This document shows positions 17,451 through 29,726 of a DNA stretch of 64,000 bases, in pieces. Under the pieces are notes generated by a model. That model saw only the letters and a list, made by a program, of their open reading frames with translations. It was not told where the DNA came from and made no database searches. This DNA comes from Shewanella sp. 10N.286.48.A6 (GTDB lineage Bacteria > Pseudomonadota > Gammaproteobacteria > Enterobacterales > Shewanellaceae). A program made the position numbers and the translations under genes. The stretch lies in contig NZ_MCVI01000003.1 in the NCBI RefSeq assembly GCF_002873135.1, forward strand, positions 248,001-312,000. Direction: 5' to 3'. How positions within the stretch are numbered: the stretch's first letter is position 1; each line of letters starts with the position of its first letter.

Positions 17451-17642
17451 TTTTTATGCCTAAAAACCAATAAGTAACTCATTATTCGCTTTAAGTAAGT
17501 TCGATGAAATAAAAACTGTGGTGATCAGGTCTAATCATTGTCGCCGTAACAGCGAATATTATAACCAGTATAACTCGGCGATAAGAAGTGCCAATTAGGG
17601 CGCTCACTAAGATCATCACTTTAATTGAATATGGATTTCAGC

Positions 17643-18278
17643 ATGTTAAAAAAACTTATATTAGTCGTCGCAATGGCCTTATTTAGCTTACCTTCAATGG
17701 CTAAACCTATTGCTAGCGATGAATACCACGTCATGCCATTAATGAATGGACAACAAATCCCGAACCTTGACCTTAAAGATGTTGCCGGCAATAAGGTTAA
17801 CCTACTAGCATTAACCGCAGCTAAGCCCACTATCTTCTTTTTCTATCGTGGCGGTTGGTGCCCATTTTGTAATGTTCAAATGGGCCAACTTAAAGCTATT
17901 GAGCCTAAATTAATTGAAATGGGTTTTCAGTTAGTGGGGATTTCACCTGACTCACCCGCTAAACTTAAAGCCTCAATGAATGACAATAAACTGGATTACC
18001 TATTGCTATCAGATGAAAATATGACCGCATCCCAAGCATTTGGTATTGCCTTTTATACCAGTGAAAAAGTCACTAGTATGTACCGCGCCAAGCTCAGTGT
18101 TGAAAATACTCTTTGGACCACACCTGCAGGTGAGCAGCGCTTAGTCTTACCAGTGCCTGCAGTTTATCTGGCAGATAAAACCGGCTTGGTACACTTTCAA
18201 TACATAAATCCAAATTATAAAGTGCGCCCCGCACCTGAGCTTATCTTAACCGCGGCTAAATTACTGCAAGGGCAATAA
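17643..18278 (+). CDS. Exported peroxiredoxin-like AhpC/TSA family protein
   Basis: About 211 residues from ATG 17643. The start is chosen because it gives a classical signal peptide (MLKKLILVVAMALFSLPSMA, cleavage after the last Ala). Upstream in-frame starts (a TTG and an ATG at 17631) only add six polar residues. The mature protein is a thioredoxin-fold peroxiredoxin-like domain: TIFFFYRGGWCPFCNVQMGQL holds a CPFC pair, followed by GFQLVGISPDSP. The CXXC pair in place of the single peroxidatic Cys motif suggests a periplasmic thiol-disulfide reductase or peroxiredoxin-like (AhpC/TSA) protein of the alkyl hydroperoxide reductase-like subfamily. The substrate is unknown. Confidence 0.85.
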   Translation: MLKKLILVVAMALFSLPSMAKPIASDEYHVMPLMNGQQIPNLDLKDVAGNKVNLLALTAAKPTIFFFYRGGWCPFCNVQMGQLKAIEPKLIEMGFQLVGISPDSPAKLKASMNDNKLDYLLLSDENMTASQAFGIAFYTSEKVTSMYRAKLSVENTLWTTPAGEQRLVLPVPAVYLADKTGLVHFQYINPNYKVRPAPELILTAAKLLQGQ

Positions 18279-18352
18279 TTTGCAGCAGCAATAACTCGCC
18301 TTTGCTACAATAGCCTCGCCGCACTTCCCATTTTTCTGCGGCGGAGTTATTT

Positions 18353-19021
18353 ATGCAAAATACAACACAAGCACCAACATACAACCAAGCGATTTTGGCC
18401 CTAGCTGAAGCAGGGATTAAAGCCTTGCAAGAGTCTGCATTAAAGCAAAAAGCCAAGCGAACCCCAGCCCAAGAAAGTCATTTTCTGTGTGCATGGATGG
18501 TGGAGTCATTACGGGATAAGCGCTTTCCTAAAATGGTTGCAGATGATCTCAATAGCTGGATCCGTATGGCTCGCAGCCAAGGCGCTGGCGCCATGTTACC
18601 GCAGCTACTGCAACGTATCGCAACTCAATACCAACAAGTGCTCACCACCACCTTATCTGAAAAAGGCGCAATCGATGCGCTTATCGAGCATTTAGATAGC
18701 AACGAATGGTTTGTTATTACTGATACTGCGTTTTCAGACTCAGGTGCCAAAAAGCTCAAACTGGCGGGTAATGGTCAATCGAGTATGGTGATTTGTGAAC
18801 ATCAGCTGTCGCACTATTTTGATGTAGATAGACTCATTAAGCCTTTAGCTATCTATGTGCGTGGTGATGAGCAATATTTTGCCGAGCAAGCGCTCAATAA
18901 AGGGCTATTGGTTAGCCAAGGTAATAAAAAAACCAGTCTTATCAAACATCATAAAACCTATTTGGTATACCCAAACAACCAGTTATCAGAGTTATGTTTA
19001 TTAGTAGAGTCGCTGGCTTAA
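18353..19021 (+). CDS. DUF2913-like protein of unknown function
   Basis: 222 residues, soluble, no signal peptide or membrane segment. The N-terminal half is helical (YNQAILALAEAGIKALQESALKQK in part) and the rest mixed. It resembles the DUF2913 family of Vibrio and Shewanella as I remember it; the family has no known function. The start ATG 18353 is preceded by GCGGAG. TACAAT at 18306-18311 could be a -10 element, but I see no well-placed -35. It is monocistronic, with a terminator after the stop. Confidence 0.65.
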   Translation: MQNTTQAPTYNQAILALAEAGIKALQESALKQKAKRTPAQESHFLCAWMVESLRDKRFPKMVADDLNSWIRMARSQGAGAMLPQLLQRIATQYQQVLTTTLSEKGAIDALIEHLDSNEWFVITDTAFSDSGAKKLKLAGNGQSSMVICEHQLSHYFDVDRLIKPLAIYVRGDEQYFAEQALNKGLLVSQGNKKTSLIKHHKTYLVYPNNQLSELCLLVESLA

Positions 19022-19044
19022 CTCGCTAATTAACTGCTGTAACG

Positions 19045-19073
19045 AAAAGCGCTAACTTAATGTCGGCGCTTTT
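19045..19073 (+). terminator. Terminator after the DUF2913-like gene
   Basis: AAAAGCGC (19045-19052) pairs with GCGCTTTT (19066-19073) and a T-run continues to 19078. It may also serve the converging DsrE gene. Confidence 0.75.
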
Positions 19074-19153
19074 TTTTGTTTCTGGTTGGGTTTCTTAAAG
19101 AATTTTAAGATGATGTTTAGCCAAACATTTTAGAAAAGGTTTTAGAAACGGCT

Positions 19154-19717
19154 TTAGAATGGGTTAAGACTATAGCCTTGCTCCGCCAAAATAGCATGGG
19201 CCGTCATTGCTGATAATGCCATTTCAACTCCAGGCAATAATGCTTGATTACTCAGGTTGTAATACGCTGCGCTTTGACCACAAATATAGACCTTCACCCC
19301 ATATTCAGTTAATTGCTGTACCAAGGCTTTATTGGCATTTTCGATGGGCGCAGCTAAGCCGTGTTGCTGGCGATAATAGCCATCATCAGCTAAGTCCCCA
19401 ACGGCGCTGCCATGTACGACCATAGCTAAATTAATATCTTTAGATTTAACCCCTGCAGCCTCATGCATATTAATAAATCTAGCAAGGGTATTTAAACTGC
19501 GATTAACCTCACCAACCTTAGCCGCTTTGCTCATATCAAAAGCGATATTAAATTGCATGCCTTTTGGCAAGGCCATTTGGCTGTCAATTGTCGCGATTTC
19601 GCCATAGCCTTTTATCACAGTTCCAGCTTTAAAGGCCTCTTTTCCTGCCATAGCAGCACTAGAGGTTACCAATAGTAAGCTAACCATCAGCAATTTGAGA
19701 CTTGATATTTTGTGCAT
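19154..19717 (-). CDS. Periplasmic DsrE/DsrF-like family protein
   Basis: 187 residues with a clear signal peptide (residues 1-24, ending SSAAMAG). The mature part fits the DsrE/DsrF-like fold: FNIAFDMSKA, SLNTLARFINMHEAAGV, LAMVVHGSAV, then VKVYICGQSAAYYN with a single cysteine at the position usual for the family's active-site or sulfur-carrying residue, and ALSAMTAHAILAEQGYSL at the end. Exported DsrE homologues are widespread in marine gammaproteobacteria, with no settled function; sulfur handling is a guess from the family name. The gene is alone on the minus strand. Confidence 0.82.
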   Translation of the reverse strand: MHKISSLKLLMVSLLLVTSSAAMAGKEAFKAGTVIKGYGEIATIDSQMALPKGMQFNIAFDMSKAAKVGEVNRSLNTLARFINMHEAAGVKSKDINLAMVVHGSAVGDLADDGYYRQQHGLAAPIENANKALVQQLTEYGVKVYICGQSAAYYNLSNQALLPGVEMALSAMTAHAILAEQGYSLNPF

Positions 19718-19931
19718 CTTTTATCCTTATTGATTGCATTATGACAAAGCTATCTTGAAACGCTGCATTTAGCTATAATAGCCCTCAAATTTTTACCCCT
19801 GTAAATAAATTGCTCAGGGGTATCAATCTCAAAAGCTGCGTAATCAAGTATCAATGCTTAACCGCCTGCTTATCTTAGTCGTATGTGTTGCTTAGCAAGC
19901 TAATGTTAAGCCGCCAAACTCAGGAGTTTCC

Positions 19932-20189
19932 ATGGCTCGCCAAGTCATTTATACCTTTAAAGGTAAAACCAAAACAATCGCATTCAGTTACGATATACAT
20001 CATGACCTATACGAAGCTGCGGCTGAAGCTGAAGGTATTGATTTAACCAACTTCTTGGCTATGGAACAGCAAATTGCAATGACCTCTAAAAAAGGGGCTA
20101 AAGCAGAAAAAGATTACCGTAAAACCGAGTTTGCCCGTTTCGGTTTTAGTAGCATCAAATTTGTTCGTGATGATGACGAGCAAAGCTAA
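19932..20189 (+). CDS. DUF2960 small conserved protein
   Basis: 85 residues beginning MARQVIYTFKGKTKTI, the conserved N-terminus of DUF2960 proteins in Vibrio, Shewanella and relatives. It has an acidic and helical middle (HHDLYEAAAEAEGIDLTNFL) and a charged tail. No signal peptide or membrane segment. The function is unknown. A strong ribosome-binding site (CAGGAG) precedes the ATG. It is followed by a heptamer tandem repeat before the RDD gene. Confidence 0.82.
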   Translation: MARQVIYTFKGKTKTIAFSYDIHHDLYEAAAEAEGIDLTNFLAMEQQIAMTSKKGAKAEKDYRKTEFARFGFSSIKFVRDDDEQS

Positions 20190-20210
20190 CAGTCAAAAAC
20201 TAACCGCTAA

Positions 20211-20259
20211 GAGTTAAGAGTTAAGAGTTAAGAGTTAAGAGTTAAGAGTTAAGAGTTAA
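20211..20259. repeat. Perfect heptamer tandem repeat, (GAGTTAA)x7
   Basis: Seven exact head-to-tail copies of GAGTTAA between the DUF2960 stop and the RDD start (60 bases to the RDD ATG). The unit length (7) and perfect identity make slippage likely. Confidence 0.95.
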
Positions 20260-20318
20260 GCGCATTTGTATTAGTGGCATCACCAATTATTAGTGACAAC
20301 AACAATAAAAGGATTTAC

Positions 20319-20828
20319 ATGATAAATTCAGACCACGCTAATTTCCCTAGAGCCAGCTTTATCCGCCGCTGTGGCGCCATAATATATGACTCATTATTGG
20401 CTGTAGCCGTATATATGGTTGCCGGTGCCATTGGTTTTGGCCTGTTTGTCGGCCTTACCAGCAGCGGCGTTATTTCAATGGATGGTTACGAGCACATTGC
20501 AGATGCACTGCATCAAACCCCACTGTATAAAGGTATTTATCAGTTATGGGTCGTACTTTGTGTCGTCGCTTTTTATGCCTTATTTTGGAGCCGCGGCGGT
20601 CAAACATTAGGGATGAGAGCATGGCGCTTAAAAGTGCAGCACCCTAATGGACAAAACTTAAGTTTTGTTACTGCGCTTGCCCGCGTGGTGTGGTCACTGG
20701 CTGGTATTGGTAACTTATTTATTCTTATCAATCCTGATAAACAGGCCCTACAAGATAAAATGACCCAATCAGAAGTCGTAGTACTGTCGGTTGAAGCGAA
20801 CCAAATGCGCAATTGGCGCGGCGCTTAA
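20319..20828 (+). CDS. RDD family membrane protein
   Basis: About 169 residues from ATG 20319, which has AAAGGAT nine bases upstream; an open frame from 20274 adds 15 codons without a ribosome site. The RDD motif region ASFIRRCGAIIYDSLLA is at the N-terminus. Three hydrophobic segments follow (AVAVYMVAGAIGFGLFVGLT; LWVVLCVVAFYALFW; VWSLAGIGNLFILI), with GQTLGMRAWRLKV between the second and third and a conserved C-terminal QALQDKMTQSEVV. Family function is loosely defined (some members act as Na+/H+ exchangers, others in envelope processes). A strong terminator follows. Confidence 0.9.
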   Translation: MINSDHANFPRASFIRRCGAIIYDSLLAVAVYMVAGAIGFGLFVGLTSSGVISMDGYEHIADALHQTPLYKGIYQLWVVLCVVAFYALFWSRGGQTLGMRAWRLKVQHPNGQNLSFVTALARVVWSLAGIGNLFILINPDKQALQDKMTQSEVVVLSVEANQMRNWRGA

Positions 20829-20834
20829 ACTAGC

Positions 20835-21075
20835 GGCACAAACTAATGCCATAAACTAGTGCCATAAACTAGTACCATCAAAGAACACGCCGTAATCCTA
20901 TGGGTTACGGCGTTTTTTATTGGTGCTGTAGAACATCAAGCCGCTAACATGGCGCAGCGATTTGGGCTAAGGCTAAGGCTCAAACTAAAAGCAGAACTAG
21001 AGGTAGAGGTAGAGGTAGAGTACAGCAATAAAACCCTGGTTGATGTGGTCAAGTAAATTGATGTGGTCAAGTAAA
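20835..21075. repeat. Intergenic block of four different short tandem repeats
   Basis: Contents in order: about three copies of 13-nt GCCATAAACTAGT (20835-20873); GGCTAA-type hexamers (20964-20980); nearly four TAGAGG hexamers (20998-21020); and two exact 18-nt copies of TTGATGTGGTCAAGTAAA (21040-21075). The RDD terminator lies inside the block. No gene is present in 20829-21158. Confidence 0.85.
20887..20913 (+). terminator. Terminator after the RDD gene
   Basis: ACGCCGTAA (20887-20895) pairs with TTACGGCGT (20905-20913), followed by TTTTTATT. Confidence 0.9.
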
Positions 21076-21078
21076 TAT

Positions 21079-21110
21079 AAAAAAATCCCAACAACTAACG
21101 TCATTGGGAT
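21079..21110 (-). terminator. Terminator after lptG
   Basis: ATCCCAA (21085-21091) pairs with TTGGGAT (21104-21110); the run of As on the left gives the U-tract for minus-strand transcripts ending lptF-lptG. Confidence 0.8.
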
Positions 21111-21158
21111 ATTTATTATTGCAGACTTGCCAGAAGCAAGCGCCCTATCAGGCAAAGG

Positions 21159-22217
21159 CTATTTTCTGATGAAATATAACGCGCCAATACTAAAGAGTAG
21201 TGGTGGCATACCTGCACCTATATAGGCGGGTAAGCCATAAACAATACTCATAGGGCCAAATATCTCACTACAAATATAAAAGCTAAAGCCAGCGACCACG
21301 CCAAGCAAGACTCTTGCGCCCATTGTCACGGTTCTTAAGGGGCCAAATACAAATGACAGTGCCACTAAAATCATCACTGCTACAGTAATTGGCTGCATAA
21401 TTTTACGCCACAAAGCCAGCTCATAACGACTCGGATCTTGCTGATTAGCTTCAAGGTAATCTAAGTAACCCACTAAACCTTGAATACTTAATGCTTCAGG
21501 CTTCACCGACACCACACTTAATTTATCAGGCGTGAGTGTCGAGTCCCAAATACGTTCTTCTTGGTATTCAAAAGTAATTTTATCATCGGTAACTATGGTA
21601 TTTTTAACATCAAATAAGCGCCATACATTATTGGAAAACTTGGCGCTTTGAGCTTGAGTCATAGTGGTGAGTTTTAACTGATCATCAAACTCATAAAAGG
21701 TAATATTACCCAGAGTATTAATGGTTTGAACTTCACCAATATTAACAAATAAATCGCCATCTCTTGCCCACACACCACGATGGGATTTTATTAAGCTACC
21801 ACCTGACACTTTAGTTGCTTGCAACTCCTTAGCACTGCGCTCTGCAACTGGGGCTCCCCACTCGCCTAAGGCCATCACAATGATCATTAACGGAATGGCC
21901 GTTTTCATCGCTGAAATAGTGATTTGCAACCGTGACATACCCGATGCCTGCATCACCACCAGTTCAGAGTTTGACGCCAGCATGCCCATTCCAATGAGCG
22001 CACCGAGTAATACCGCTATCGGAAAAAATAACTCAATATCACGGGGGATTAAGTAAATCACATAAATAATTGCATCAAACATTGTGTAAGCACCGCGGCC
22101 TACTACACGTAACTGATCAACCCACTTAATGATGCCCGACAAGCCAGTTAAGATAAGTAAACAAAGCGCAGAAGTGCTAATAATGACTCGGGCAATATAG
22201 AGATCGAGTATCTTCAT
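21159..22217 (-). CDS. lptG: LPS export ABC transporter permease LptG
   Basis: A 352-residue inner-membrane permease of the LptB2FG complex that extracts lipopolysaccharide and drives it to the outer membrane. Three N-terminal membrane helices, a large periplasmic beta-jellyroll-type domain (about residues 130-270) and three C-terminal helices are visible. The opening ILDLYIARVIISTSALCLLIL and the segment MGMLASNSELVVMQASGMS (coupling region) are typical. Its start overlaps the lptF stop by four bases, so the pair is translationally coupled. Orientation, divergent from pepA, matches the common gammaproteobacterial arrangement. Confidence 0.96.
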   Translation of the reverse strand: MKILDLYIARVIISTSALCLLILTGLSGIIKWVDQLRVVGRGAYTMFDAIIYVIYLIPRDIELFFPIAVLLGALIGMGMLASNSELVVMQASGMSRLQITISAMKTAIPLMIIVMALGEWGAPVAERSAKELQATKVSGGSLIKSHRGVWARDGDLFVNIGEVQTINTLGNITFYEFDDQLKLTTMTQAQSAKFSNNVWRLFDVKNTIVTDDKITFEYQEERIWDSTLTPDKLSVVSVKPEALSIQGLVGYLDYLEANQQDPSRYELALWRKIMQPITVAVMILVALSFVFGPLRTVTMGARVLLGVVAGFSFYICSEIFGPMSIVYGLPAYIGAGMPPLLFSIGALYFIRK

Positions 22218-23326
22218 ACTGCCACCTTTTTACGCTTGAGTGATTGCAGTATTTTGGCACCACTTGGACGCTCTTTGCCCAACAGGAAAATACCAATGAT
22301 AAACGCGGAGCCATGGATCCACCACATGCCTAAAACTTGCGGAATAACTTCGTCCTCAAGTGCTTTACGTCCTGCAACCATTAAACCGAAGTAACCTAAA
22401 TACAGTAAAATCGCAGGGAACATTTTGGCAAACTTACCTTGTCTTACATTGACTCGAGCCAGTGGCACTGCAATTAAAGTCATTAACGGAATAGCCAAAG
22501 GTAGCGCTAAACGCCAGTGGAACTCTGCTGCGGCTTCTGGGCCGGGAGTCGCTACCAGTTCATTAATGGACAAGGCTGATAGTTTACGACGACGCTCATC
22601 CACTTCTTGTTCTTTAATTTCCATCTTATAACCACCAAATTCAATCATTTGATAGTCAAGATTATTAGCGCTTCCCTGGTAACGAATGCCATTATCAAGT
22701 TGTAATTGCTGGCTGCCAAATTCATCTTCCACTACACGGCCATTTTCTGAAACCACGATATTGGTTAAGCCTTGTTCATCTTCAGGATCTGGGAGTTGTG
22801 CCACAAACACTTTTTGTAATTCGTTTGATTTAGTGATTTTTTCAACAAACAGGACTGCACGGCCGTTGGGACTTGCTTGAAAACGACCTTGGGTAATAGC
22901 GGCTAGTCCAGCTTCTGATTGTGCTTGTTCTAGCACTTGGTTTTGTCTTTCTTCCGCCCAAGGAGATACATAAACCGATAACACACCGGTAAACACCAAA
23001 TTAGCCACTGCGAGAAGTAAAGTTACTCTCGTGACATACCATTCACTAATGCCAACACCATGGAGCACGACCATTTCATTCTCGGCATACATTCGCCCAT
23101 GGGCAAGTAATATCCCTAAGAAAAAACTCAGCGGCAGTACCAAAACGGTCAATTGCGGTAAATTTAGCCCTAGCAATGTGAGAACTAAAGACGCAGGAAA
23201 GTCGCCATCTGAGGCATCTCCCAGTACTCTCACAAATTGCTGGCTAATAAAAATAGTTAACAACACCAAAAGTATCGCAAATTGGGCTTTTAAAACTTCA
23301 ACGATCAAGTATCTAAATACAATCAC
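22214..23326 (-). CDS. lptF: LPS export ABC transporter permease LptF
   Basis: 370 residues, first gene of lptF-lptG. It starts MIVFRYLIVEVLKAQFAILL with the first membrane helix and has the family segment GRMYAENEMVVLHGVGISEW (coupling helix to LptB). A periplasmic domain spans about residues 130-260, then the C-terminal helices with LPLAIPLMTLIAVPLARVNV. It partners LptG in the permease half of the LPS exporter. The 256 bases between lptF and pepA hold the divergent promoters; I see no obvious operator there. Confidence 0.96.
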   Translation of the reverse strand: MIVFRYLIVEVLKAQFAILLVLLTIFISQQFVRVLGDASDGDFPASLVLTLLGLNLPQLTVLVLPLSFFLGILLAHGRMYAENEMVVLHGVGISEWYVTRVTLLLAVANLVFTGVLSVYVSPWAEERQNQVLEQAQSEAGLAAITQGRFQASPNGRAVLFVEKITKSNELQKVFVAQLPDPEDEQGLTNIVVSENGRVVEDEFGSQQLQLDNGIRYQGSANNLDYQMIEFGGYKMEIKEQEVDERRRKLSALSINELVATPGPEAAAEFHWRLALPLAIPLMTLIAVPLARVNVRQGKFAKMFPAILLYLGYFGLMVAGRKALEDEVIPQVLGMWWIHGSAFIIGIFLLGKERPSGAKILQSLKRKKVAV

Positions 23327-23582
23327 AGGTAGGATCCACAGTCTAAAACTTGTCTTTTTGCTGGTATCAGAGTAACTTCACTATTAAATGTCTGCTTTTA
23401 GCAGTTATTGATAGTTTTCTGACCAGCTCGTGAGCTTCTTTAAGTGTAATTCATTTAGCTGATATAGCAGAAAATTACCAAGGATTTATTTCCTTAAAGG
23501 GTTATAAATATGGCCTATCAGGCCTAATTAAAACATTATCTAATAAATATAAAAATTTGTCTTTAATAATCTAGGAGTGCTC

Positions 23583-25091
23583 ATGGAGTTTAGCGTAAAG
23601 AGCGGCAGCCCCGAGAAACAACGTTCAGCTTGTATCGTTGTCGGTGTATACGAACCACGTCGTTTGTCTGGTATCGCAGAGCAGTTGGATAAAATCAGTG
23701 AAGGTTACATCAGTAACCTACTTCGCCGCGGTGATTTAGAAGGCAAACCTGGGCAGATGTTATTATTGCATCATGTACCAAACGTGCTCAGTGAGCGCGT
23801 TTTATTGGTTGGTTGTGGCAAAGAGCGTGAACTTGATGAGCGCCAATACAAACAAATTATCACCAAAACCATCAATACTTTAAATGAAACAGGTTCAATG
23901 GAAGCCGTTTGCTTTTTAACTGAACTACACGTTAAAGGTCGCGATACTTATTGGAAAGTACGTCAAGCGGTTGAAACAACTTATAACAGTTTATATTGCT
24001 TTGATGCACTAAAAACGCGCAAAGGCGAAACTCGTCGTCCATTACGTAAAATGGTATTCAATGTACCGACTCGTCGCGAGTTAACCCTTGGCGAACGCGC
24101 TATCGACCATGGTATGGCTGTATCATCAGGTATGCATTTATGTCGTGACGTTGCCAACATGCCACCAAACATTTGTAATCCTGCTTATTTAGCCTCTCAA
24201 GCACGTCAAATTGCTGAAGTTCATGACAGCCTTACGGTTTCAACTGTGGGTGAAGAGCAAATGGCAAAACTGGGTATGCATTCATACCTTGCAGTAGGCC
24301 GTGCTAGCGCCAATGAATCTATCATGACTGTGATGGAATATAAGGGCGCTGTTGATGAAACGCAAAAACCGATTGTTTTAGTTGGTAAAGGGTTGACCTT
24401 CGACTCTGGCGGTATTTCATTAAAGCCAGGCGACGGCATGGATGAAATGAAATACGACATGGGCGGCGCTGCTGGTGTTATTGGTGCCATGAAAGCGCTA
24501 TGTGAAATGAAGCTGCCAATTAATGTTATCGGTATTCTTGCAGGTTGTGAAAACATGGTCGCAGGCAATGCTTATCGCCCTGGTGACATCCTAACCACTA
24601 TGTCAGGTCAAACCGTTGAAGTACTTAATACGGATGCTGAAGGCCGCTTAGTATTATGTGACGTACTGACTTATGTTGAACGTTTTGACCCAGAGCTTGT
24701 TATTGATACAGCAACCTTAACTGGTGCTTGTGTCATTGCTCTGGGTAAACATGCTTCAGGCTTATTCTCATCTCATAACCCATTAGCACATGAGTTACTC
24801 AATGCCGGTGAGCAATCTGGTGACCGCGCGTGGCGCATGCCGATTTGGGATGAGTATCAAGAAATGCTTGAAAGCCCGTTTGCTGATATGACTAACCTAG
24901 GTGGTCGTCCAGCGGGATCTATCACTGCAGCTTGTTTCTTAGCTCGCTTTGCTAAGAAATATAACTGGGCACATCTTGATGTTGCCGGTACAGCATGGAA
25001 CAGTGGTGCAAACAAAGGTTCTACAGGTCGCCCTGTACCTATATTAAGCCAGTTCTTATTGAACCGCGCTGGGGTTGAACAAGGCGAGTAA
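23583..25091 (+). CDS. pepA: Leucyl aminopeptidase PepA (M17)
   Basis: 502 residues from ATG 23583, preferred because TAGGAG lies just upstream. A GTG two codons earlier is inside the ribosome site. The protein is close to E. coli PepA along its whole length, starting [20 protein letters not shown]. Catalytic-domain motifs are [15 protein letters not shown] (metal and catalytic Lys/Asp), [14 protein letters not shown] and [16 protein letters not shown] (metal Asp/Glu and catalytic Arg). It is a hexameric di-zinc/manganese aminopeptidase; in E. coli it is also a DNA-binding accessory factor in recombination and a transcription regulator. It precedes holC and valS as in most relatives, but a strong terminator separates it from holC. 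Confidence 0.97.
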   Translation: MEFSVKSGSPEKQRSACIVVGVYEPRRLSGIAEQLDKISEGYISNLLRRGDLEGKPGQMLLLHHVPNVLSERVLLVGCGKERELDERQYKQIITKTINTLNETGSMEAVCFLTELHVKGRDTYWKVRQAVETTYNSLYCFDALKTRKGETRRPLRKMVFNVPTRRELTLGERAIDHGMAVSSGMHLCRDVANMPPNICNPAYLASQARQIAEVHDSLTVSTVGEEQMAKLGMHSYLAVGRASANESIMTVMEYKGAVDETQKPIVLVGKGLTFDSGGISLKPGDGMDEMKYDMGGAAGVIGAMKALCEMKLPINVIGILAGCENMVAGNAYRPGDILTTMSGQTVEVLNTDAEGRLVLCDVLTYVERFDPELVIDTATLTGACVIALGKHASGLFSSHNPLAHELLNAGEQSGDRAWRMPIWDEYQEMLESPFADMTNLGGRPAGSITAACFLARFAKKYNWAHLDVAGTAWNSGANKGSTGRPVPILSQFLLNRAGVEQGE

Positions 25092-25129
25092 TCGGCATAT
25101 TTTCACAATATTGCCACTGTAACTGAATT

Positions 25130-25155
25130 AAAGGCGAAGTGAATACTTCGCCTTT
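25130..25155 (+). terminator. Terminator after pepA
   Basis: An 11-bp perfect stem (25130-25140 with 25145-25155, core GGCGAAGT) with loop GAAT, then Ts. holC therefore probably has its own promoter in 25160-25370. Confidence 0.9.
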
Positions 25156-25370
25156 TTTATGTCTTGTCATTACCACTCATCAGCGCGTACAAGATTAATC
25201 ACAGATCCTCCACAAACCGCTATCGCAAATAAAAGCTAAACCTCAAAACATTGATTAATAAAAATTCAGCAGTTTTCTCTGTTTTTAAGCAAAATTAACC
25301 GCTCCTCACCCTAGCCCCAATCAATGCTTTTAGTGTAAAATTCGCCTTTACTTCATCAAAAATTAAAATA

Positions 25371-25820
25371 ATGTCAAAGACTCTGTTTTACTTAATGCCA
25401 GCAATAAATACTCAAGCCACCGCGGCTGAAAGTGTATACCTTGCGGCATGCCAGATTGCAGAACAACATTATCGCCAGCAAAAGCTTGTTTATATTCATT
25501 GTCAAAGCAAACAACAAGCCTATGCCATTGATGAATTATTATGGCAATTTGAGCCAACAGCATTTGTGCCACATAACTTAAAAGGTGAAGGTCCTATTAC
25601 AGGCTCACCTGTTGAAATTGGTTTTGATAAGCTTGGGGCGAATAAAAGCCGACAGCTGTTAATTAACCTTGCAGACCAAGTGCCGACATTTGCGGTAAAT
25701 TTTCCGCAGATAATCGATTTTGTAGCTAATGATGATGCACTTAAAAATATTGCGCGATTACGTTACCGAGAATACAAACAACTCGGTATCACACTCGACA
25801 CCGCTGAGTTACCACTTTAG
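25371..25820 (+). CDS. holC: DNA polymerase III chi subunit
   Basis: 149 residues matching HolC: an N-terminal Rossmann-like segment (LFYLMPAINTQATAAESVYLAACQIAEQHYRQ in pieces), WQFEPTAFVPHNLKGEGP (the family's conserved FIPH-type region), then PVEIGF and VNFPQIIDFV. Chi links the clamp loader to single-strand binding protein at the replication fork. No clear ribosome-binding site precedes the ATG (AT-rich leader). Its position between pepA and valS is the standard gammaproteobacterial arrangement, with valS 88 bases downstream. Confidence 0.93.
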   Translation: MSKTLFYLMPAINTQATAAESVYLAACQIAEQHYRQQKLVYIHCQSKQQAYAIDELLWQFEPTAFVPHNLKGEGPITGSPVEIGFDKLGANKSRQLLINLADQVPTFAVNFPQIIDFVANDDALKNIARLRYREYKQLGITLDTAELPL

Positions 25821-25908
25821 CTTTAATATAAGTAACTTAGCCTTATTTTGAATTGTTGATTCGTTAACAATACAACCTATTAATTTAGATTGAGAAAACA
25901 TAGATCCC

Positions 25909-28824
<2,916 letters not shown>

Positions 28825-28871
28825 GTAACAAAGCTTGGTTTATTTGCCATCTCGCTAAATAAACCCAAACT

Positions 28872-28904
28872 AAAAAGGCTATCAAGGTATTTGATAGCCT
28901 TTTT
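28872..28904 (+). terminator. Terminator after valS
   Basis: A 14-bp perfect stem (28872-28885 with 28891-28904) with a 5-base loop and T-tail. The rest of 28825-29213 is AT-rich with no feature I can support apart from serving as promoter region of the SEC-C gene. Confidence 0.93.
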
Positions 28905-29213
28905 TAATGGCTAAAATTAACCCAAGCGATGAAAAGTATGATTGTTGAGCAGTTACAATAGATTGTAAAAACTTATCTCCATTAAGTTAATTACAACGCC
29001 ACTGGCGGCTTATTCAGGCAAATAATACCTAAAAAAATGGTCAAAATGGCTTAGATACTGTATAAGCTTCGCCTCTAGATATTTTTCATCCATTTTAAGA
29101 GTCTTGAAGCTTTAGCTTATAATCACTTATCAACCTTAAGTTAGCTTCAAATGCCTTGGTTTACCACCTTGGTTCAAATACTCGACATTTAAAACGATAG
29201 GCAGGCACAACAC

Positions 29214-29549
29214 ATGTCAGATAAATTCTTTTTCAAAGGCCGTCAAACGCCAAAACCTGCCTATGGCGAAAGTGGTTACAACACCAAACGCCAAGCTAAA
29301 CCTGGCACTGCAGCGCTTCCTTTACAGTTATCAGTTCAAACTGATAAGCGTAAGCTTGAAGTTGAAGCATTAGTTGCAGAGAGCAAACTAGTCGCAACTA
29401 TTACTGTTAACAGTGACGTCGCTGAAGATATATTTGAACTTCTGGGTATTTTAAACAAGCCAACGGCAGTCACCGCAGAAGCCAAAATTAACCGTAATGA
29501 CCCTTGTACTTGTGGTAGCGGTAAGAAATATAAAAAGTGCTGTGGCTAA
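29214..29549 (+). CDS. SEC-C/SWIM zinc-motif protein, PBPRA1643 family
   Basis: 111 residues. The C-terminus is a SEC-C zinc motif, [18 protein letters not shown] (CxCx8CC), the same element that ends SecA and binds zinc and SecB or ribosomes. The N-terminus [15 protein letters not shown] is characteristic of the small PBPRA1643-type family in Shewanella, Vibrio and Photobacterium. The middle is a short alpha/beta segment. The role is unknown; zinc-dependent protein or ribosome interaction is inferred from the motif. Single gene with its own terminator. Confidence 0.88.
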   Translation: MSDKFFFKGRQTPKPAYGESGYNTKRQAKPGTAALPLQLSVQTDKRKLEVEALVAESKLVATITVNSDVAEDIFELLGILNKPTAVTAEAKINRNDPCTCGSGKKYKKCCG

Positions 29550-29575
29550 GTCCTTTAAGTGACATCAGATTAATT

Positions 29576-29598
29576 AAAGCGAGCGATTAGCTCGCTTT
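29576..29598 (+). terminator. Terminator after the SEC-C gene
   Basis: AAAGCGAGC (29576-29584), loop GATTA, GCTCGCTTT (29590-29598), then Ts. Confidence 0.9.
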
Positions 29599-29726
29599 TT
29601 TGTATAAAAAATCCCCCTCCGAAACGTAATTATCACATTCCTGCTCAGTAACTTTGGTAAATTTGGTTAATTTAGGTAAAGTGTCTGCCGACCTATTGTT
29701 AATAATAATAATCATAAGGGTGATTT

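Noticed and set aside
20211..20259. CRISPR array
   Set aside because: The repeat unit is 7 bases and has no spacers; it is a simple tandem repeat.
29701..29719. Fur-like sequence upstream of the MFS transporter
   Set aside because: About 14/19 by eye, but it is simple AAT-repeat DNA right before the start codon; too likely to be chance.
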